64,000 nt of DNA from Aliiroseovarius sp. Z3 (GTDB lineage Bacteria > Pseudomonadota > Alphaproteobacteria > Rhodobacterales > Rhodobacteraceae). Below are positions 25,040-33,957 of the stretch, one piece after another (the first letter of the stretch is position 1; each line of letters begins with the position of its first letter). The notes beneath the pieces are model-generated. The model made no database searches. It saw nothing but the letters and a program-made list of their open reading frames with translations, and had not been told where the DNA came from. The stretch covers positions 1 to 64,000 of the forward strand of contig NZ_JAFMZK010000008.1 of the NCBI RefSeq assembly GCF_029105185.1, given 5' to 3'. The translations under genes were made by a program, and so were the position numbers.

Positions 25040-26821
25040 ATGGATCGGAAGAACACGTCCTCTCAGACGCAGGAAGACAGTCTGACAGGAAGAACACGGG
25101 AAGAGGCGATCGAGCGGCTTTACGACGTGGCGCTTGATCCAACGCGGTATGAGACATTGCTGGATGTCTGGGAAACCGCGATTGCGCCCCTGCGCGAAGG
25201 GGCGGATTTCAGCGCGCCGCGCCTGTTGGACGACCCCACGATCTCAAGCCATTTCGAACGTGCAGGTGCCTTTCTGGACCGGCTGGATCAAAGCAGTACG
25301 CAAACCCAGTTGAACGCGGTGCTGGCACATTTTGACAAGGTGGCGGCGTTTCTGTTCGGGGCGAGTCACAAGGTGGTGGCAGTAAATCCCGCCGCGCGGG
25401 CGCTGTTGGGGCTTGAGGTCGGGGCCGATCTTGGCTCGATGCTGGTTAGCCCGGATGACATCGACAGTATTCTGACCACGGCCCATGCTTTGCTGAATGG
25501 GCAGGGGGAAAACGCCGCCGTGCTGCGGCTGAGGTCACGCGGCAAGGGGCACTTCATCGTCGTCCGCTTGCAGGTGCGGCAAATCGGATCCGGGGAGCGC
25601 TATATTCTGGCGGCCTCGTCCGAGGTCAGCTGCCCGGCAGAGTTCTCTGACATCCTGAAACGCGCCTTCGACCTGACCACGGCCGAAGCGGATGTGGTGC
25701 AAAGCCTTGTCGAATGCTGCTCGGTCAAGGATATCGCGGAACAGCGGGGGCGGTCCATCGACACGGTCAGGGCGCAGATCAAGTCGATCCTGTCCAAGAC
25801 GGAAACCCGGTCGCAGGTCGAACTGGTGCGGCTGGCCTTGTCGCTGATGGATATGTCGAACCTGACGATCAAGGCCGATCCCGGTCCGCGACTGTTAAGC
25901 CGTGGCTACGCCAGCCTGAAGGAACGGCCCTTCACGACACTGACAACGCCGGACGGACGGCGGTTGGATTACCTTGTGCTGGGGGCGACCGAAGGTGTGC
26001 CGCTGTTGTTCCTGCCACTGGATTATGGGCTGGTGCGCTGGCCGGCATCTGCCGAAGCCGAAGCGACCCGGCGCGGCATTCGCATCATCGTGCCGGTCCG
26101 CGCGGGCTATGGCATGTCAGATATGATTGCCAAGTCGCAGGATTATGATGCGCTCGCCACCCAGGACACGTTGCAGATCCTTCAGGCCGAAGGGGTTGCG
26201 CGTTGCCCGGTGATCAGCCTTGGATCAGATAGTTTCTATGCGATGAAACTGGCCTCTATCGACCCCGCGCGGATCAGTGCCATCATCGCCACGGCGGGCA
26301 TTCTGCCGATGACCCGGCGCGAGCAATACGAGCGGATGGAGAAATGGCACCGTTTCATTCTGGCAGGCGCGAAATACACCCCGCACCTGTTACCGTTCAT
26401 GGTGAAAGCCGGGTTCTATCTGGCGCGTAAAATCGGCAAGCGCGGGTTCATCCATGCGGTCTATGGCGATTGCCCTGCGGATGTCGAAACCTTTGAAGAC
26501 CCCGAGGTGTTCGAAGCGATTGTCACAGGGTCGGAAACCGCGCTGACCGACGATCACAGTGCCCATGAAGCGTTTTCGCGCATGGTGCTGGGCGAACAGA
26601 AAAGCGACTGGACCCCCATGGTCAACGCGCTGCGCGGCAAGCTGCCCGTGGTGTTCTTCAACGGCACACATGACCCACAGGTTCCGGTCGCGTCACTGGA
26701 CGAGTTTCGGCAGGATCACGACTGGATCGACTATCGCGTTTACGACGACAGCGGGCAGCTGATCTTTTTCCGCCATTGGCAAGACGTGCTGGACGAAGCC
26801 GAAAAACACCTGTCGCGTTAA
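25040..26821 (+). CDS. LuxR-type HTH protein fused to an alpha/beta hydrolase fold
   Basis: 593-aa three-part protein. Residues about 95-190 look PAS-like (VAAFLFGASHKVVAVNPAAR... with later strands). Residues 205-270 form a LuxR-type HTH (FDLTTAEADVVQSLVE...VKDIAEQRGRSIDTVRAQIKSILSKT). Residues about 300-590 are alpha/beta hydrolase-like (TPDGRRLDYLVLG, and a late FFNGTHDPQVPV Asp loop). The nucleophile elbow reads SLGSDSF, so the second glycine of G-x-S-x-G is a serine, and the expected final histidine is not clear. This suggests ligand sensing rather than catalysis. It could bind a hydrophobic signal and act as a transcription factor. Confidence 0.75.
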   Translation: MDRKNTSSQTQEDSLTGRTREEAIERLYDVALDPTRYETLLDVWETAIAPLREGADFSAPRLLDDPTISSHFERAGAFLDRLDQSSTQTQLNAVLAHFDKVAAFLFGASHKVVAVNPAARALLGLEVGADLGSMLVSPDDIDSILTTAHALLNGQGENAAVLRLRSRGKGHFIVVRLQVRQIGSGERYILAASSEVSCPAEFSDILKRAFDLTTAEADVVQSLVECCSVKDIAEQRGRSIDTVRAQIKSILSKTETRSQVELVRLALSLMDMSNLTIKADPGPRLLSRGYASLKERPFTTLTTPDGRRLDYLVLGATEGVPLLFLPLDYGLVRWPASAEAEATRRGIRIIVPVRAGYGMSDMIAKSQDYDALATQDTLQILQAEGVARCPVISLGSDSFYAMKLASIDPARISAIIATAGILPMTRREQYERMEKWHRFILAGAKYTPHLLPFMVKAGFYLARKIGKRGFIHAVYGDCPADVETFEDPEVFEAIVTGSETALTDDHSAHEAFSRMVLGEQKSDWTPMVNALRGKLPVVFFNGTHDPQVPVASLDEFRQDHDWIDYRVYDDSGQLIFFRHWQDVLDEAEKHLSR

Positions 26822-27274
26822 CTTTTACCCAATGTTGGGTATGACCGGTGGCACCGATGCTTCTAGCTTTGATCTTATTGAAGCCAAGGATTTTAAGTTG
26901 CCAGACGTATTCTCAATTACAGGGATAATCCCGAACGGCTGCAGTGCAGATGTTCACGGATCATTTGCCCATCTCGATGGGTTTCGCGTTGATCTGAGAA
27001 GGGGGTGGGCGTGTGGTGATGGCGCGGGGCAATTGTTGTCGGGGATATCGGCAACAACCCCCGTGTTTTAGACCCTCATAGGGCCACCGGACCGTGTGCT
27101 TCCTGTCACGGGTCGGTGGCTTTTCTTTTGGGGTGGATTTGGGGTGCTTGACCCGAGGGGTGGAGTGGCACCAAAGGGCGACCCGCCGCAGGACGCGTCA
27201 ATTAATGGCACGGTTTGGCAACGCGGCGGGTTGCTTCTTTGTGTGTCCACATTGAAAGGATCCTCTCGACCGAC
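26822..27274. other. Intergenic region with candidate small RNA
   Basis: About 450 bp without a supported gene. The right half is rich in hairpins (TTGTTG...CAACAA near 27035-27056, CCCT-CAT-AGGG near 27074-27083) and ends in a strong intrinsic terminator. This layout would suit an independent small RNA of about 100-150 nt, or the 3' end of the preceding mRNA. Confidence 0.45.
27083..27129 (+). terminator. Strong intrinsic terminator
   Basis: GCCACCG (27083-27089) pairs with CGGTGGC (27114-27120) and the stem is extended by ACC/GGT and GTG/CAC pairs. The downstream sequence is TTTTCTTTT. It is plus-strand oriented, so it ends the LuxR/hydrolase transcript or a small RNA. Confidence 0.8.
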
Positions 27275-27607
27275 TTAGCGCATAGGTCCGCAGTTTTGCT
27301 CCACCGCGCCAAAAACCGGCGCCACCGTGTCATAGAAATTTGCGATGGTCATGCCTTCGGGCAAACCGTTGCGCAGGGTGGCGGGGTCAAGTTGCCAATT
27401 GAGCGTGATCTCGAATATCTCGGGCGTCATTTGATCCTTCAGCCCGGTAAATGAGCAGGGGCAGTTTGCAACTGCCTCTGAGTCGTCCGACCAGTCATAG
27501 ACCTGAGCCATCCGGGCGCAAAAGGCCGTTGGATCATCCAGGTCGATCGTCTCGGCGTGGCTGGTGGTTGCGGTGAGAAGTGCAATCAGGATTGTCGAAA
27601 GCCGCAT
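27275..27607 (-). CDS. Hypothetical exported protein
   Basis: 110-aa protein with a clear signal peptide (MRLSTILIALLTATTSHA, cleavage after about residue 18), so probably periplasmic. It has four cysteines in the mature part, including a C-P-C pair (VANCPCSF). The family is not recognised. It diverges from norC, and the box at 27756-27769 lies between them, so it might be co-induced with nor. Start at 27607 is supported by the signal peptide. Confidence 0.65.
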   Translation of the reverse strand: MRLSTILIALLTATTSHAETIDLDDPTAFCARMAQVYDWSDDSEAVANCPCSFTGLKDQMTPEIFEITLNWQLDPATLRNGLPEGMTIANFYDTVAPVFGAVEQNCGPMR

Positions 27608-27755
27608 GGTTTGCCTCCTGAACAAATAAATGAATGAAAACAGAATGCCTTAATCCGGCGCAACAATCAATTTTGCCGACAGGCAGCAACCGGGCGCAGC
27701 TTGTTTCACTGGGCATTGTTTTCCTGCCAAAAACCGTCAGGAAAAAGTGAACTGC

Positions 27756-27769
27756 TTAACAATAGTCAA
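27756..27769. promoter_or_regulatory. Dnr/NnrR/Fnr-type box upstream of norC
   Basis: TTAACAATAGTCAA, matching TTGAC-N4-GTCAA at all but one half-site base, 58 bp before the norC ATG. Crp/Fnr-family NO or low-O2 regulators bind such sites. Confidence 0.75.
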
Positions 27770-27827
27770 GATTCTGGCGCGCGGCCCCGTCTATCCAGAA
27801 AATTGGATAACTGAACTGGAGGCCAAT

Positions 27828-28280
27828 ATGCGAGAAGTCATGACCAAGACCATGGCGCGTAACGTGTTCTATGGCGGCTCGTTGTTTTTCATTGTGGTCT
27901 TTTTGATCCTGTCGGCGCATTCGGTGCGATACGTGGTGACCAAATCGACGGCAAATGCAGAACTGACGGAAAGCGTAGCACGCGGCAAACATGTGTGGGA
28001 AAAGAACGCCTGCATCAACTGCCATACGATTATGGGCGAGGGGGCGTATTTCGCACCCGAGCTGCAAAACGTGATGACCCGGTGGGGTGTCGCCGACGAT
28101 CCTGAAGCAGCTTTCGAGGTGCTGAAAGGGTGGATGGAAGCACAGCCCAGCGGCATCGAGGGGCGGCGCCAGATGCCGCAATTCAACCTGAGCGACGAAC
28201 AGATCCGTGAACTTGCAGACTTCTTCCTGTGGGTGAACACCATCGACGCGCAGGGCTGGCCCCCCAACGAGGCGGGCTAA
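27828..28280 (+). CDS. norC: Nitric oxide reductase, cytochrome c subunit
   Basis: 150-aa membrane-anchored cytochrome c. One N-terminal helix (residues about 13-33) anchors a periplasmic domain with haem motif CINCH (62-66) and a distal Met in RRQMPQF. It passes electrons to NorB, which reduces 2 NO to N2O. Start at 27828 is supported by GGAGG 5 nt upstream; earlier in-frame codons lie in the promoter. It is the first gene of norCBQDE(F). Confidence 0.95.
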   Translation: MREVMTKTMARNVFYGGSLFFIVVFLILSAHSVRYVVTKSTANAELTESVARGKHVWEKNACINCHTIMGEGAYFAPELQNVMTRWGVADDPEAAFEVLKGWMEAQPSGIEGRRQMPQFNLSDEQIRELADFFLWVNTIDAQGWPPNEAG

Positions 28281-28301
28281 GGCCGGAAGAGGAGACGTGA
28301 A

Positions 28302-29672
28302 ATGAAATACCAAACACAAAAAATTGCCTATTGGTACTTCCTGGCAGCGATGGCGGTTTTCGCCGTGCAGGTGCTGGGTGGTCTGTGGGCCGGGTGGATC
28401 TATGTCGCCCCGAACTTCCTGTCCGAGCTGATGCCGTTCAACATCGTGCGCATGTTGCACACCAATGCGCTGATCGTCTGGCTGCTGCTGGGCTTCTTCG
28501 GTGCGGCCTACTTCCTTGTTCCGGAAGAGGCCGAGCGCGAGATGCATTCGCCGACGCTGGCCTATGTCCAGCTTGGCATTCTGCTTCTGGGCACCGCGGG
28601 CGCGGTTTTGACCTATACGTTCGACCTGTTCCACGGCAACTGGCTGTTGGGCATGGAAGGGCGCGAGTTCATTGAACAGCCTGTCTGGGTCAAGGTCGGC
28701 ATCGTTGTCGCTGCGCTGATCTTCCTGTTCAACGTGTCGATGACGGTTTTGAAGGGCCGCAAGACGGCGATCACGAACGTGCTGCTTCTGGGCCTGTGGG
28801 GTCTGGCGCTTCTGTTCCTGTTTGCCTTCTATAACCCGGCCAACCTGTCGCTGGACAAAATGTTCTGGTGGTACATCGTGCACCTGTGGGTGGAAGGCAC
28901 ATGGGAACTGGTGATGGCATCAATTCTGGCCTTCCTGCTTCTGAAGCTGACGGGCGTCGACCGTGAGATCATTGAAAAATGGCTCTATATCATCGTCGCC
29001 ACCGCCCTGTTCTCGGGCATCCTTGGCACCGGGCACCACTATTACTGGATCGGTCTGCCGAGCTATTGGCAGTGGGTCGGGTCCATCTTCTCGACGCTTG
29101 AGGTGATCCCCTTCTTCGCGATGATGAGCTTCAGCTTCGTCATGGTGTGGAAAGGCAAACGTGACCACCCGAACAAGGCGGCCCTTCTGTGGGCGCTGGG
29201 TGCCGCAACCGTTGCCTTCTTTGGCGCGGGCGTCTGGGGCTTCCTGCACACGCTGCACGGTGTGAACTATTACACCCACGGCACGCAGATCACCGCGGCC
29301 CACGGTCACCTGGCCTTCTTCGGCGCCTATGTGTCGGTGAACTTGGCGATCATTACCTATGCCATGCCGATCCTGCGCGGACGCGATCCGTATAACCAGG
29401 TTCTGAACATGGCGAGCTTCTGGCTGATGACCGGCGGGATGTCGTTCATGACCTTCGTCCTGACCTTTGCCGGGACGGTTCAGACCCACATGCAACGTGT
29501 GCTGGGCGAAAACTTCATGGACATTCAGGAAGGTGTGCACCTGTTCTTCATCATGCGTTGGGCCGCTGGTCTTGCCGTGGTGATCGGTGCGATCCTGTTC
29601 ATCTATGGTCAACTGGTTCCGCGTCGCGAGATCATTGAGCGGACCGACCAATATGAAAGCGAAGGTGCCTGA
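28302..29672 (+). CDS. norB: Nitric oxide reductase, catalytic subunit
   Basis: 456-aa haem-copper oxidase-superfamily protein with 12 membrane helices, the catalytic subunit of cytochrome c-dependent NO reductase. Histidine ligands are visible in RMLHTNALIVW (low-spin haem b), WYIVHLWVEGTWE (with the functional Glu), GTGHHYYWIG (FeB His pair) and TAAHGHLAFFGAY plus QTHMQRV. No quinol-oxidase N-terminal extension is present, so it is cNor rather than qNor. It is 21 bp after norC. Confidence 0.97.
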   Translation: MKYQTQKIAYWYFLAAMAVFAVQVLGGLWAGWIYVAPNFLSELMPFNIVRMLHTNALIVWLLLGFFGAAYFLVPEEAEREMHSPTLAYVQLGILLLGTAGAVLTYTFDLFHGNWLLGMEGREFIEQPVWVKVGIVVAALIFLFNVSMTVLKGRKTAITNVLLLGLWGLALLFLFAFYNPANLSLDKMFWWYIVHLWVEGTWELVMASILAFLLLKLTGVDREIIEKWLYIIVATALFSGILGTGHHYYWIGLPSYWQWVGSIFSTLEVIPFFAMMSFSFVMVWKGKRDHPNKAALLWALGAATVAFFGAGVWGFLHTLHGVNYYTHGTQITAAHGHLAFFGAYVSVNLAIITYAMPILRGRDPYNQVLNMASFWLMTGGMSFMTFVLTFAGTVQTHMQRVLGENFMDIQEGVHLFFIMRWAAGLAVVIGAILFIYGQLVPRREIIERTDQYESEGA

Positions 29673-29673
29673 T

Positions 29674-30480
29674 ATGGCCGCTGTTGATAAAAAGACGGAG
29701 GGGGTTTCGGCCCCCTTCTACTCACCCGTTTCTGACGAATGCGATGTTTTTGAAGCCGCCGAACGCCATGGCCTTCCACTGCTGCTGAAAGGTCCGACCG
29801 GATGTGGTAAGACCCGCTTCGTCGCCCATATGGCCGCCCGTTTGGGTCGCCCCCTTTATACTGTCGCCTGTCATGATGACCTGTCCGCCGCCGACCTTGT
29901 GGGTCGTTACCTGCTGAAAGGCGGGGAAACGGTCTGGGTTGATGGACCGCTGACCCGCGCCGTGCGGGAAGGGGCCATCTGCTATCTGGACGAGGTGGTC
30001 GAGGCGCGCAAAGACGTGACCGTCGTTCTACACCCCTTGACCGATGATCGCCGCATCCTGCCCCTGGACAAGACCGGGGAAGAGATCGAGGCCGCCCCGG
30101 GCTTCATGCTCGTGGCAAGTTACAATCCGGGGTATCAGAACATCCTGAAAACCCTCAAACCCTCAACCCGCCAGCGTTTCCTTTCAATCGACTTCGATTT
30201 CCCCTCCCACGACCGGGAAGTTGATATTGTGACGCGTGAAAGCGGGTTGGATGCCAGCCGGGCAACGTCCCTTGTCCGGTTGGCAAACAAATTGCGTGGC
30301 TTGAAAGGTCAGGATCTGGAAGAGGGTGTTTCGACCCGTCTGGTGATCTATTGTGCCACGCTGACCCGCGACGGGATGCCCGTTGACCGGGCGATCCGCA
30401 CCGCGATGATCGAACCCTTGTCGGATGACGACGATGTCAAGCAAGGGTTGATGGATCTGGTCACCGCGATCTATGGCTGA
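29674..30480 (+). CDS. norQ: NorQ, MoxR-type AAA+ ATPase for NO reductase maturation
   Basis: 268-aa AAA+ ATPase of the CbbQ/NirQ/NorQ family. It has Walker A GPTGCGKT, Walker B GAICYLDEVVEAR, sensor-1 LVASYNPG and an arginine region STRQRFLSIDFDFP. With the VWA protein NorD it is needed to activate NorCB, probably for FeB insertion. The ATG at 29674 is 1 nt after the norB stop; an ATG at 29653 inside norB is less likely. Confidence 0.93.
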   Translation: MAAVDKKTEGVSAPFYSPVSDECDVFEAAERHGLPLLLKGPTGCGKTRFVAHMAARLGRPLYTVACHDDLSAADLVGRYLLKGGETVWVDGPLTRAVREGAICYLDEVVEARKDVTVVLHPLTDDRRILPLDKTGEEIEAAPGFMLVASYNPGYQNILKTLKPSTRQRFLSIDFDFPSHDREVDIVTRESGLDASRATSLVRLANKLRGLKGQDLEEGVSTRLVIYCATLTRDGMPVDRAIRTAMIEPLSDDDDVKQGLMDLVTAIYG

Positions 30481-30558
30481 TGCCACCCCCGCGACCGGCT
30501 TATGGGTCGGTCGCGGATTCTCTTACACAGGACGCAAACCTGACACCCGAGGTTCCCC

Positions 30559-32505
30559 ATGTCCGAACGAATTTTTGACCCTTTCGAGCCGGAAGAAACC
30601 GTTGGCAAGATCTGGCACAAATATGCCAGCCGTCTGGACGCGCCCGGCCAACACGATGAAAACGCCGTCAGCCTGACCGATGTCGAAGGCCGGCTGGGGG
30701 TGTTTTTCCGCGGCCTTGGCGGGTCGCACGCGACCGAGATCAAGCAGGCCAGCGCCGCCGCCTCGCATCACCGGCTGTCGCTGCGTCGGTCGCTGGGCAC
30801 ATGGCGCGAAACGCAAGCCCGCCCCAGTTTTGACGGCGAGGCGCTGCGCCTGCCCGAAACCATCGCAGAATTTCCGGCCCGCGAAGCCAATGCGGCGCTG
30901 TATTTCTGGCTGGTCGCGTCGGTGGCCCATGCGCCCGACGCGGTGGCCGATGCCGATCCGCTGCGCGCCGACCTTCGGGCGTTGCGCGCCTCGATCGCCA
31001 TGACGCAGGCCACGCTGGCGGACTGTCCCGGTCTGCGCGGGTTTTACGAGACATTGGTGGGCGCCTGCCGCGCCTCGCGCCCCGAGGCAAAACTGCCCAG
31101 CGTCGAGGCTGCTTTGGAAGCGGCGATTGATCATCTGCTGGGCGGCCCGGAGCCGGCGCGCAAGATGGCGCGCGAGTTCGTGGCGCTGATCCGGTCGCCC
31201 GACGCCGACCTGTCGCATCTTGTGGCGCCGCGCGGTTATCGCCCGTTCCGCCCGGTGCCGATGTGGCCCGACCTGCGCCCGATGGCCGCCCGGATGCCGG
31301 TCGACCGGCTGGGCGAAGGGGACGAGGAACAAGGCAGCGGCCCCGGCGACGAGACCGAGGGCACCAAGGCCGCCCGCCGATCCGAAAGCGATCAGGTCGA
31401 ACGGCGCGACAGCCTGATCCTGCACAAGTTCGAAGCGATTTTTTCCTGGGTCGAAAGCCTGAACATGAACCGGCGGATCGAAGATGACGACGAAGACAAT
31501 GCCCGCCGCGCCGCCGAGGATCAGGACGAGCTGGCGCTGGGGCAGGTGTCGAAAAAGACCGCCACGCGGCTGAAGTTCCACCTTGATCTGTCGCCCGAGG
31601 ATGCCGAGTGCGAGCGCCTGTCGGGCAAGCATCTGTATCCCGAATGGGATCACCGCACGAACAGCTATATCCCCGATCACGCGCGGGTTTTGTCCAGCAT
31701 CGCGGACGAGGTCGAAGCGATCGAGCATGACCCCGCCACCAACCGCCGCATTCGCGCCGTGAAACGACAGTTCGAGGCGTTGCGCCCGAAACGCGTGATC
31801 CTGCCGCGCCAGTTGGACGGGGATGAGCTGGATCTGGAAGCCGCGATTGCCGCGCAGGTCGAACTGCGCGCAACGGGCCGGTCCAGCGACAGGGTCTATC
31901 GCGCCGCGCGGGTGATGGAACGCGATCTGGCGATCTCGGTCCTGATGGATGTGTCGCGATCCACGGAATCCGCCATTGGCGACCGGCAAGTGATTGACGT
32001 GGAAAAAGAGGCGCTGACCGCGCTGGCCTGGGGGCTAGATGCCTGTGGCGATGATCTCGCGGTCCACACGTTTTCGTCCTTAAAACGGGGCCGGGTCTTC
32101 GTGCAGGAATGCAAAGGCTTTGACGAGAAGATGGGTCCACGGGTCGAGGCACGGATCGGTGGGCTGACGCCCGCGTTCTATACCCGGTTGGGCGCGGCGA
32201 TCCGCCATGCGTCGTCCGAGCTTGACGACCGCCCGAACACCCGCCGCCTGCTGCTGGTGATCACCGACGGCAAGCCCAATGATCTGGATCACTACGAGGG
32301 TCGCCACGGGATCGAAGACAGCCGCATGGCGGTGCGCGAGGCGCGTCGCAAGGGCCACGCCGTGCATGGCGTGGTGGTGGACCAGAAAGGGCAGGGATGG
32401 GTGCATCGCATCTTTGGCGCGGACGGCTTTTCCATCGTGCCCGACCCCACGCGACTGACCTCCGCACTGCCTGAAATCTATCGCCAGATTACCGGTGGCG
32501 CATGA
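30559..32505 (+). CDS. norD: NorD, VWA-domain partner of NorQ
   Basis: 648-aa cytosolic protein. A long N-terminal part, then an acidic low-complexity segment (around residues 253-275 and 305-330), and a C-terminal von Willebrand A domain with a MIDAS motif: [10 protein letters not shown] (D-x-S-x-S), the Thr in FYTRLGAAI, and VITDGKPND. It works with NorQ in NO reductase maturation. 78 bp after norQ; the end overlaps norE by 4 nt. Confidence 0.93.
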   Translation: MSERIFDPFEPEETVGKIWHKYASRLDAPGQHDENAVSLTDVEGRLGVFFRGLGGSHATEIKQASAAASHHRLSLRRSLGTWRETQARPSFDGEALRLPETIAEFPAREANAALYFWLVASVAHAPDAVADADPLRADLRALRASIAMTQATLADCPGLRGFYETLVGACRASRPEAKLPSVEAALEAAIDHLLGGPEPARKMAREFVALIRSPDADLSHLVAPRGYRPFRPVPMWPDLRPMAARMPVDRLGEGDEEQGSGPGDETEGTKAARRSESDQVERRDSLILHKFEAIFSWVESLNMNRRIEDDDEDNARRAAEDQDELALGQVSKKTATRLKFHLDLSPEDAECERLSGKHLYPEWDHRTNSYIPDHARVLSSIADEVEAIEHDPATNRRIRAVKRQFEALRPKRVILPRQLDGDELDLEAAIAAQVELRATGRSSDRVYRAARVMERDLAISVLMDVSRSTESAIGDRQVIDVEKEALTALAWGLDACGDDLAVHTFSSLKRGRVFVQECKGFDEKMGPRVEARIGGLTPAFYTRLGAAIRHASSELDDRPNTRRLLLVITDGKPNDLDHYEGRHGIEDSRMAVREARRKGHAVHGVVVDQKGQGWVHRIFGADGFSIVPDPTRLTSALPEIYRQITGGA

Positions 32506-33050
32506 CGGATCAAACCTCGGTTCTGGATGAGCTGCCCGGCGATCTGATGATCTGGGTCTTGATCGTGTCCGAGCTTCTGGTCTTCGGCGCGGGGCTTTTG
32601 GCGTTTCTGGGTATGCGCGCGATGGACCCGGCAGGGTTTGCCGCGGATCAGGCGGCGCTGAACCGCGTGGCCGGGGCGGCCAACACCATCGTGCTTGTCA
32701 CCAGCGGCTATTGCGCGGCGCGTGCGGTAAACGCGGTGGGTCGGTCACTGCGTGCGATGCGCCTGTGGCTGCTGGCGGCGATGGGGTTCGGCATCGTTTT
32801 CCTGATCGTCAAATGGTATGAATATGCCGAAAAGGCACGCCATGGGATCAGCATCGAGACCAGTGACTTTTTCACCTTCTATTACCTGCTGACCGGGTTT
32901 CACGCGCTGCATGTGGTGGCCGGGCTGATCATCTTTGCGCTGCTGATGCGCTGGGGAACGCACCGAAACGTGGAGGCCGGGGCCGCCTTTTGGCACATGG
33001 TCGATCTGGTCTGGGTCTTGCTGTTCCCCATCATCTATCTGGTGCACTGA
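32502..33050 (+). CDS. norE: NorE, cytochrome c oxidase subunit III-like protein
   Basis: 182-aa membrane protein of the haem-copper oxidase subunit III family with five helices ([18 protein letters not shown]...; [35 protein letters not shown]). NorE improves NO reductase activity or assembly but is not part of the purified NorCB enzyme. The ATG overlaps norD and the stop overlaps norF by 1 nt. Confidence 0.92.
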   Translation: MTDQTSVLDELPGDLMIWVLIVSELLVFGAGLLAFLGMRAMDPAGFAADQAALNRVAGAANTIVLVTSGYCAARAVNAVGRSLRAMRLWLLAAMGFGIVFLIVKWYEYAEKARHGISIETSDFFTFYYLLTGFHALHVVAGLIIFALLMRWGTHRNVEAGAAFWHMVDLVWVLLFPIIYLVH

Positions 33051-33313
33051 TGTCGAACGCTGTCCTGACCCGCGCGCTTGTTCTTCTGATCGCCTTCAGC
33101 ATGGCGACCACCGTCTTTGCGGGTGTGTTGCCCGAGGCCGGGCCGGTCTTCGTGCTGACCGTTCTGGCCTTGTCGGGCCTGAAATCCTTCGTGATTCTGT
33201 CCGACTATCTTGGCCTGCGCACCGCGCCCAGCTTTCGCGGCGGATTCACCGCGTTTCTGGTCGGCTTCCTTGGTCTGGCTGCGCTGCTCTATGCGCTGCC
33301 CTTCGCGATGTAG
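33050..33313 (+). CDS. norF: NorF-like small membrane protein (subunit IV type)
   Basis: 87-aa protein with three hydrophobic segments, similar to cytochrome c oxidase subunit IV/NorF (VLPEAGPVFVLTVLALSGLKSFVILSDYLGLR). NorF accompanies NorE in many nor operons and supports NO reductase function. Its ATG overlaps the norE stop (TGATG), so translation is coupled. Confidence 0.78.
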   Translation: MSNAVLTRALVLLIAFSMATTVFAGVLPEAGPVFVLTVLALSGLKSFVILSDYLGLRTAPSFRGGFTAFLVGFLGLAALLYALPFAM

Positions 33314-33389
33314 GGGCGCTTGATCATGGTCAAGCTGCCCGAACTGAAACTGTCTTATGGTCCTTTATGAACATGACTGGAGTTTTGAC

Positions 33390-33590
33390 ATGAAAACGCT
33401 CTATCTGGCCGCTCTGGCCGGGATCGTGGCCTCACCCGCCCTTGCCCACCATGACAAGACACCGCTGCGTGAAGCGGTGATTGACGGACATTCGCATGCC
33501 GTTGGCGGGGCGACCTTGTGGCTGCTGGGGGCGGCGATTGCGCTGATCCTGGCGCTGGTGGCCGTGCAAAAATCCATCTTCCGCAAGTGA
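33390..33590 (+). CDS. Small exported/membrane protein in the nor operon
   Basis: 66-aa protein. A signal-peptide-like start (MKTLYLAALAGIVASPALA) is followed by a short histidine-containing stretch (HHDKTPLREAVIDGHSHAVGG) and one C-terminal helix ending in KSIFRK. Four histidines precede the helix, so metal or haem contact is possible. The family is not recognised. Its stop overlaps the next gene (TGATG), so the two act as a pair at the end of the nor operon. Confidence 0.65.
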   Translation: MKTLYLAALAGIVASPALAHHDKTPLREAVIDGHSHAVGGATLWLLGAAIALILALVAVQKSIFRK

Positions 33591-33838
33591 TGTCGGTGCC
33601 CGAAGGAAAATCCGGCCGGTGGCCGGTCTGGGCCGTTGCGCTCGTGTTGTATCCGCTGGCCGCCGGGGCGGCGGCGGTCAACCTGTTCTTCCTGTTTCTG
33701 GTGTTGCAGGCGGTGGGATTGCGCGCCCTGACACCGATCGAGTCGATTGTCGGCGGCATCATCCTTGGCGTGCCCTTTGCATGGATTTCAGGGAAATGGA
33801 TGCGTGGCCTGATTGATCAGGCAGAAGACGACGCCTGA
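33590..33838 (+). CDS. Small two-helix membrane protein in the nor operon
   Basis: 82-aa protein with two hydrophobic helices (WPVWAVALVLYPLAAGAAAVNLFFLFLVLQ and SIVGGIILGVPFAWISGKW) and an acidic C-terminus (DQAEDDA). No known domain is recognised. It is translationally coupled to the preceding 66-aa gene and precedes nnrS, suggesting a supporting role in NO respiration or proton/electron transfer at the membrane. Function unknown. Confidence 0.65.
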   Translation: MSVPEGKSGRWPVWAVALVLYPLAAGAAAVNLFFLFLVLQAVGLRALTPIESIVGGIILGVPFAWISGKWMRGLIDQAEDDA

Positions 33839-33886
33839 TACAAGGCGCGCAGGGGTGGTCAAATTATTGCTTCACATGCGCAGGAC

Positions 33887-33900
33887 TTGACTTTGGTCAT
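33887..33900. promoter_or_regulatory. Dnr/NnrR/Fnr-type box upstream of nnrS
   Basis: TTGACTTTGGTCAT, one base from the TTGAC-N4-GTCAA consensus, 57 bp before the nnrS ATG. Confidence 0.7.
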
Positions 33901-33957
33901 TCGACAGACGGTCGCAGCCCGTAAGCTGCCGAACATGTGCCACCAAGGGGGCTTGTC

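Noticed and set aside
26832-27071. 79-codon open frame after the LuxR/hydrolase gene
   Set aside because: Composition is not gene-like, and the region is better explained by stem-loops before a terminator.
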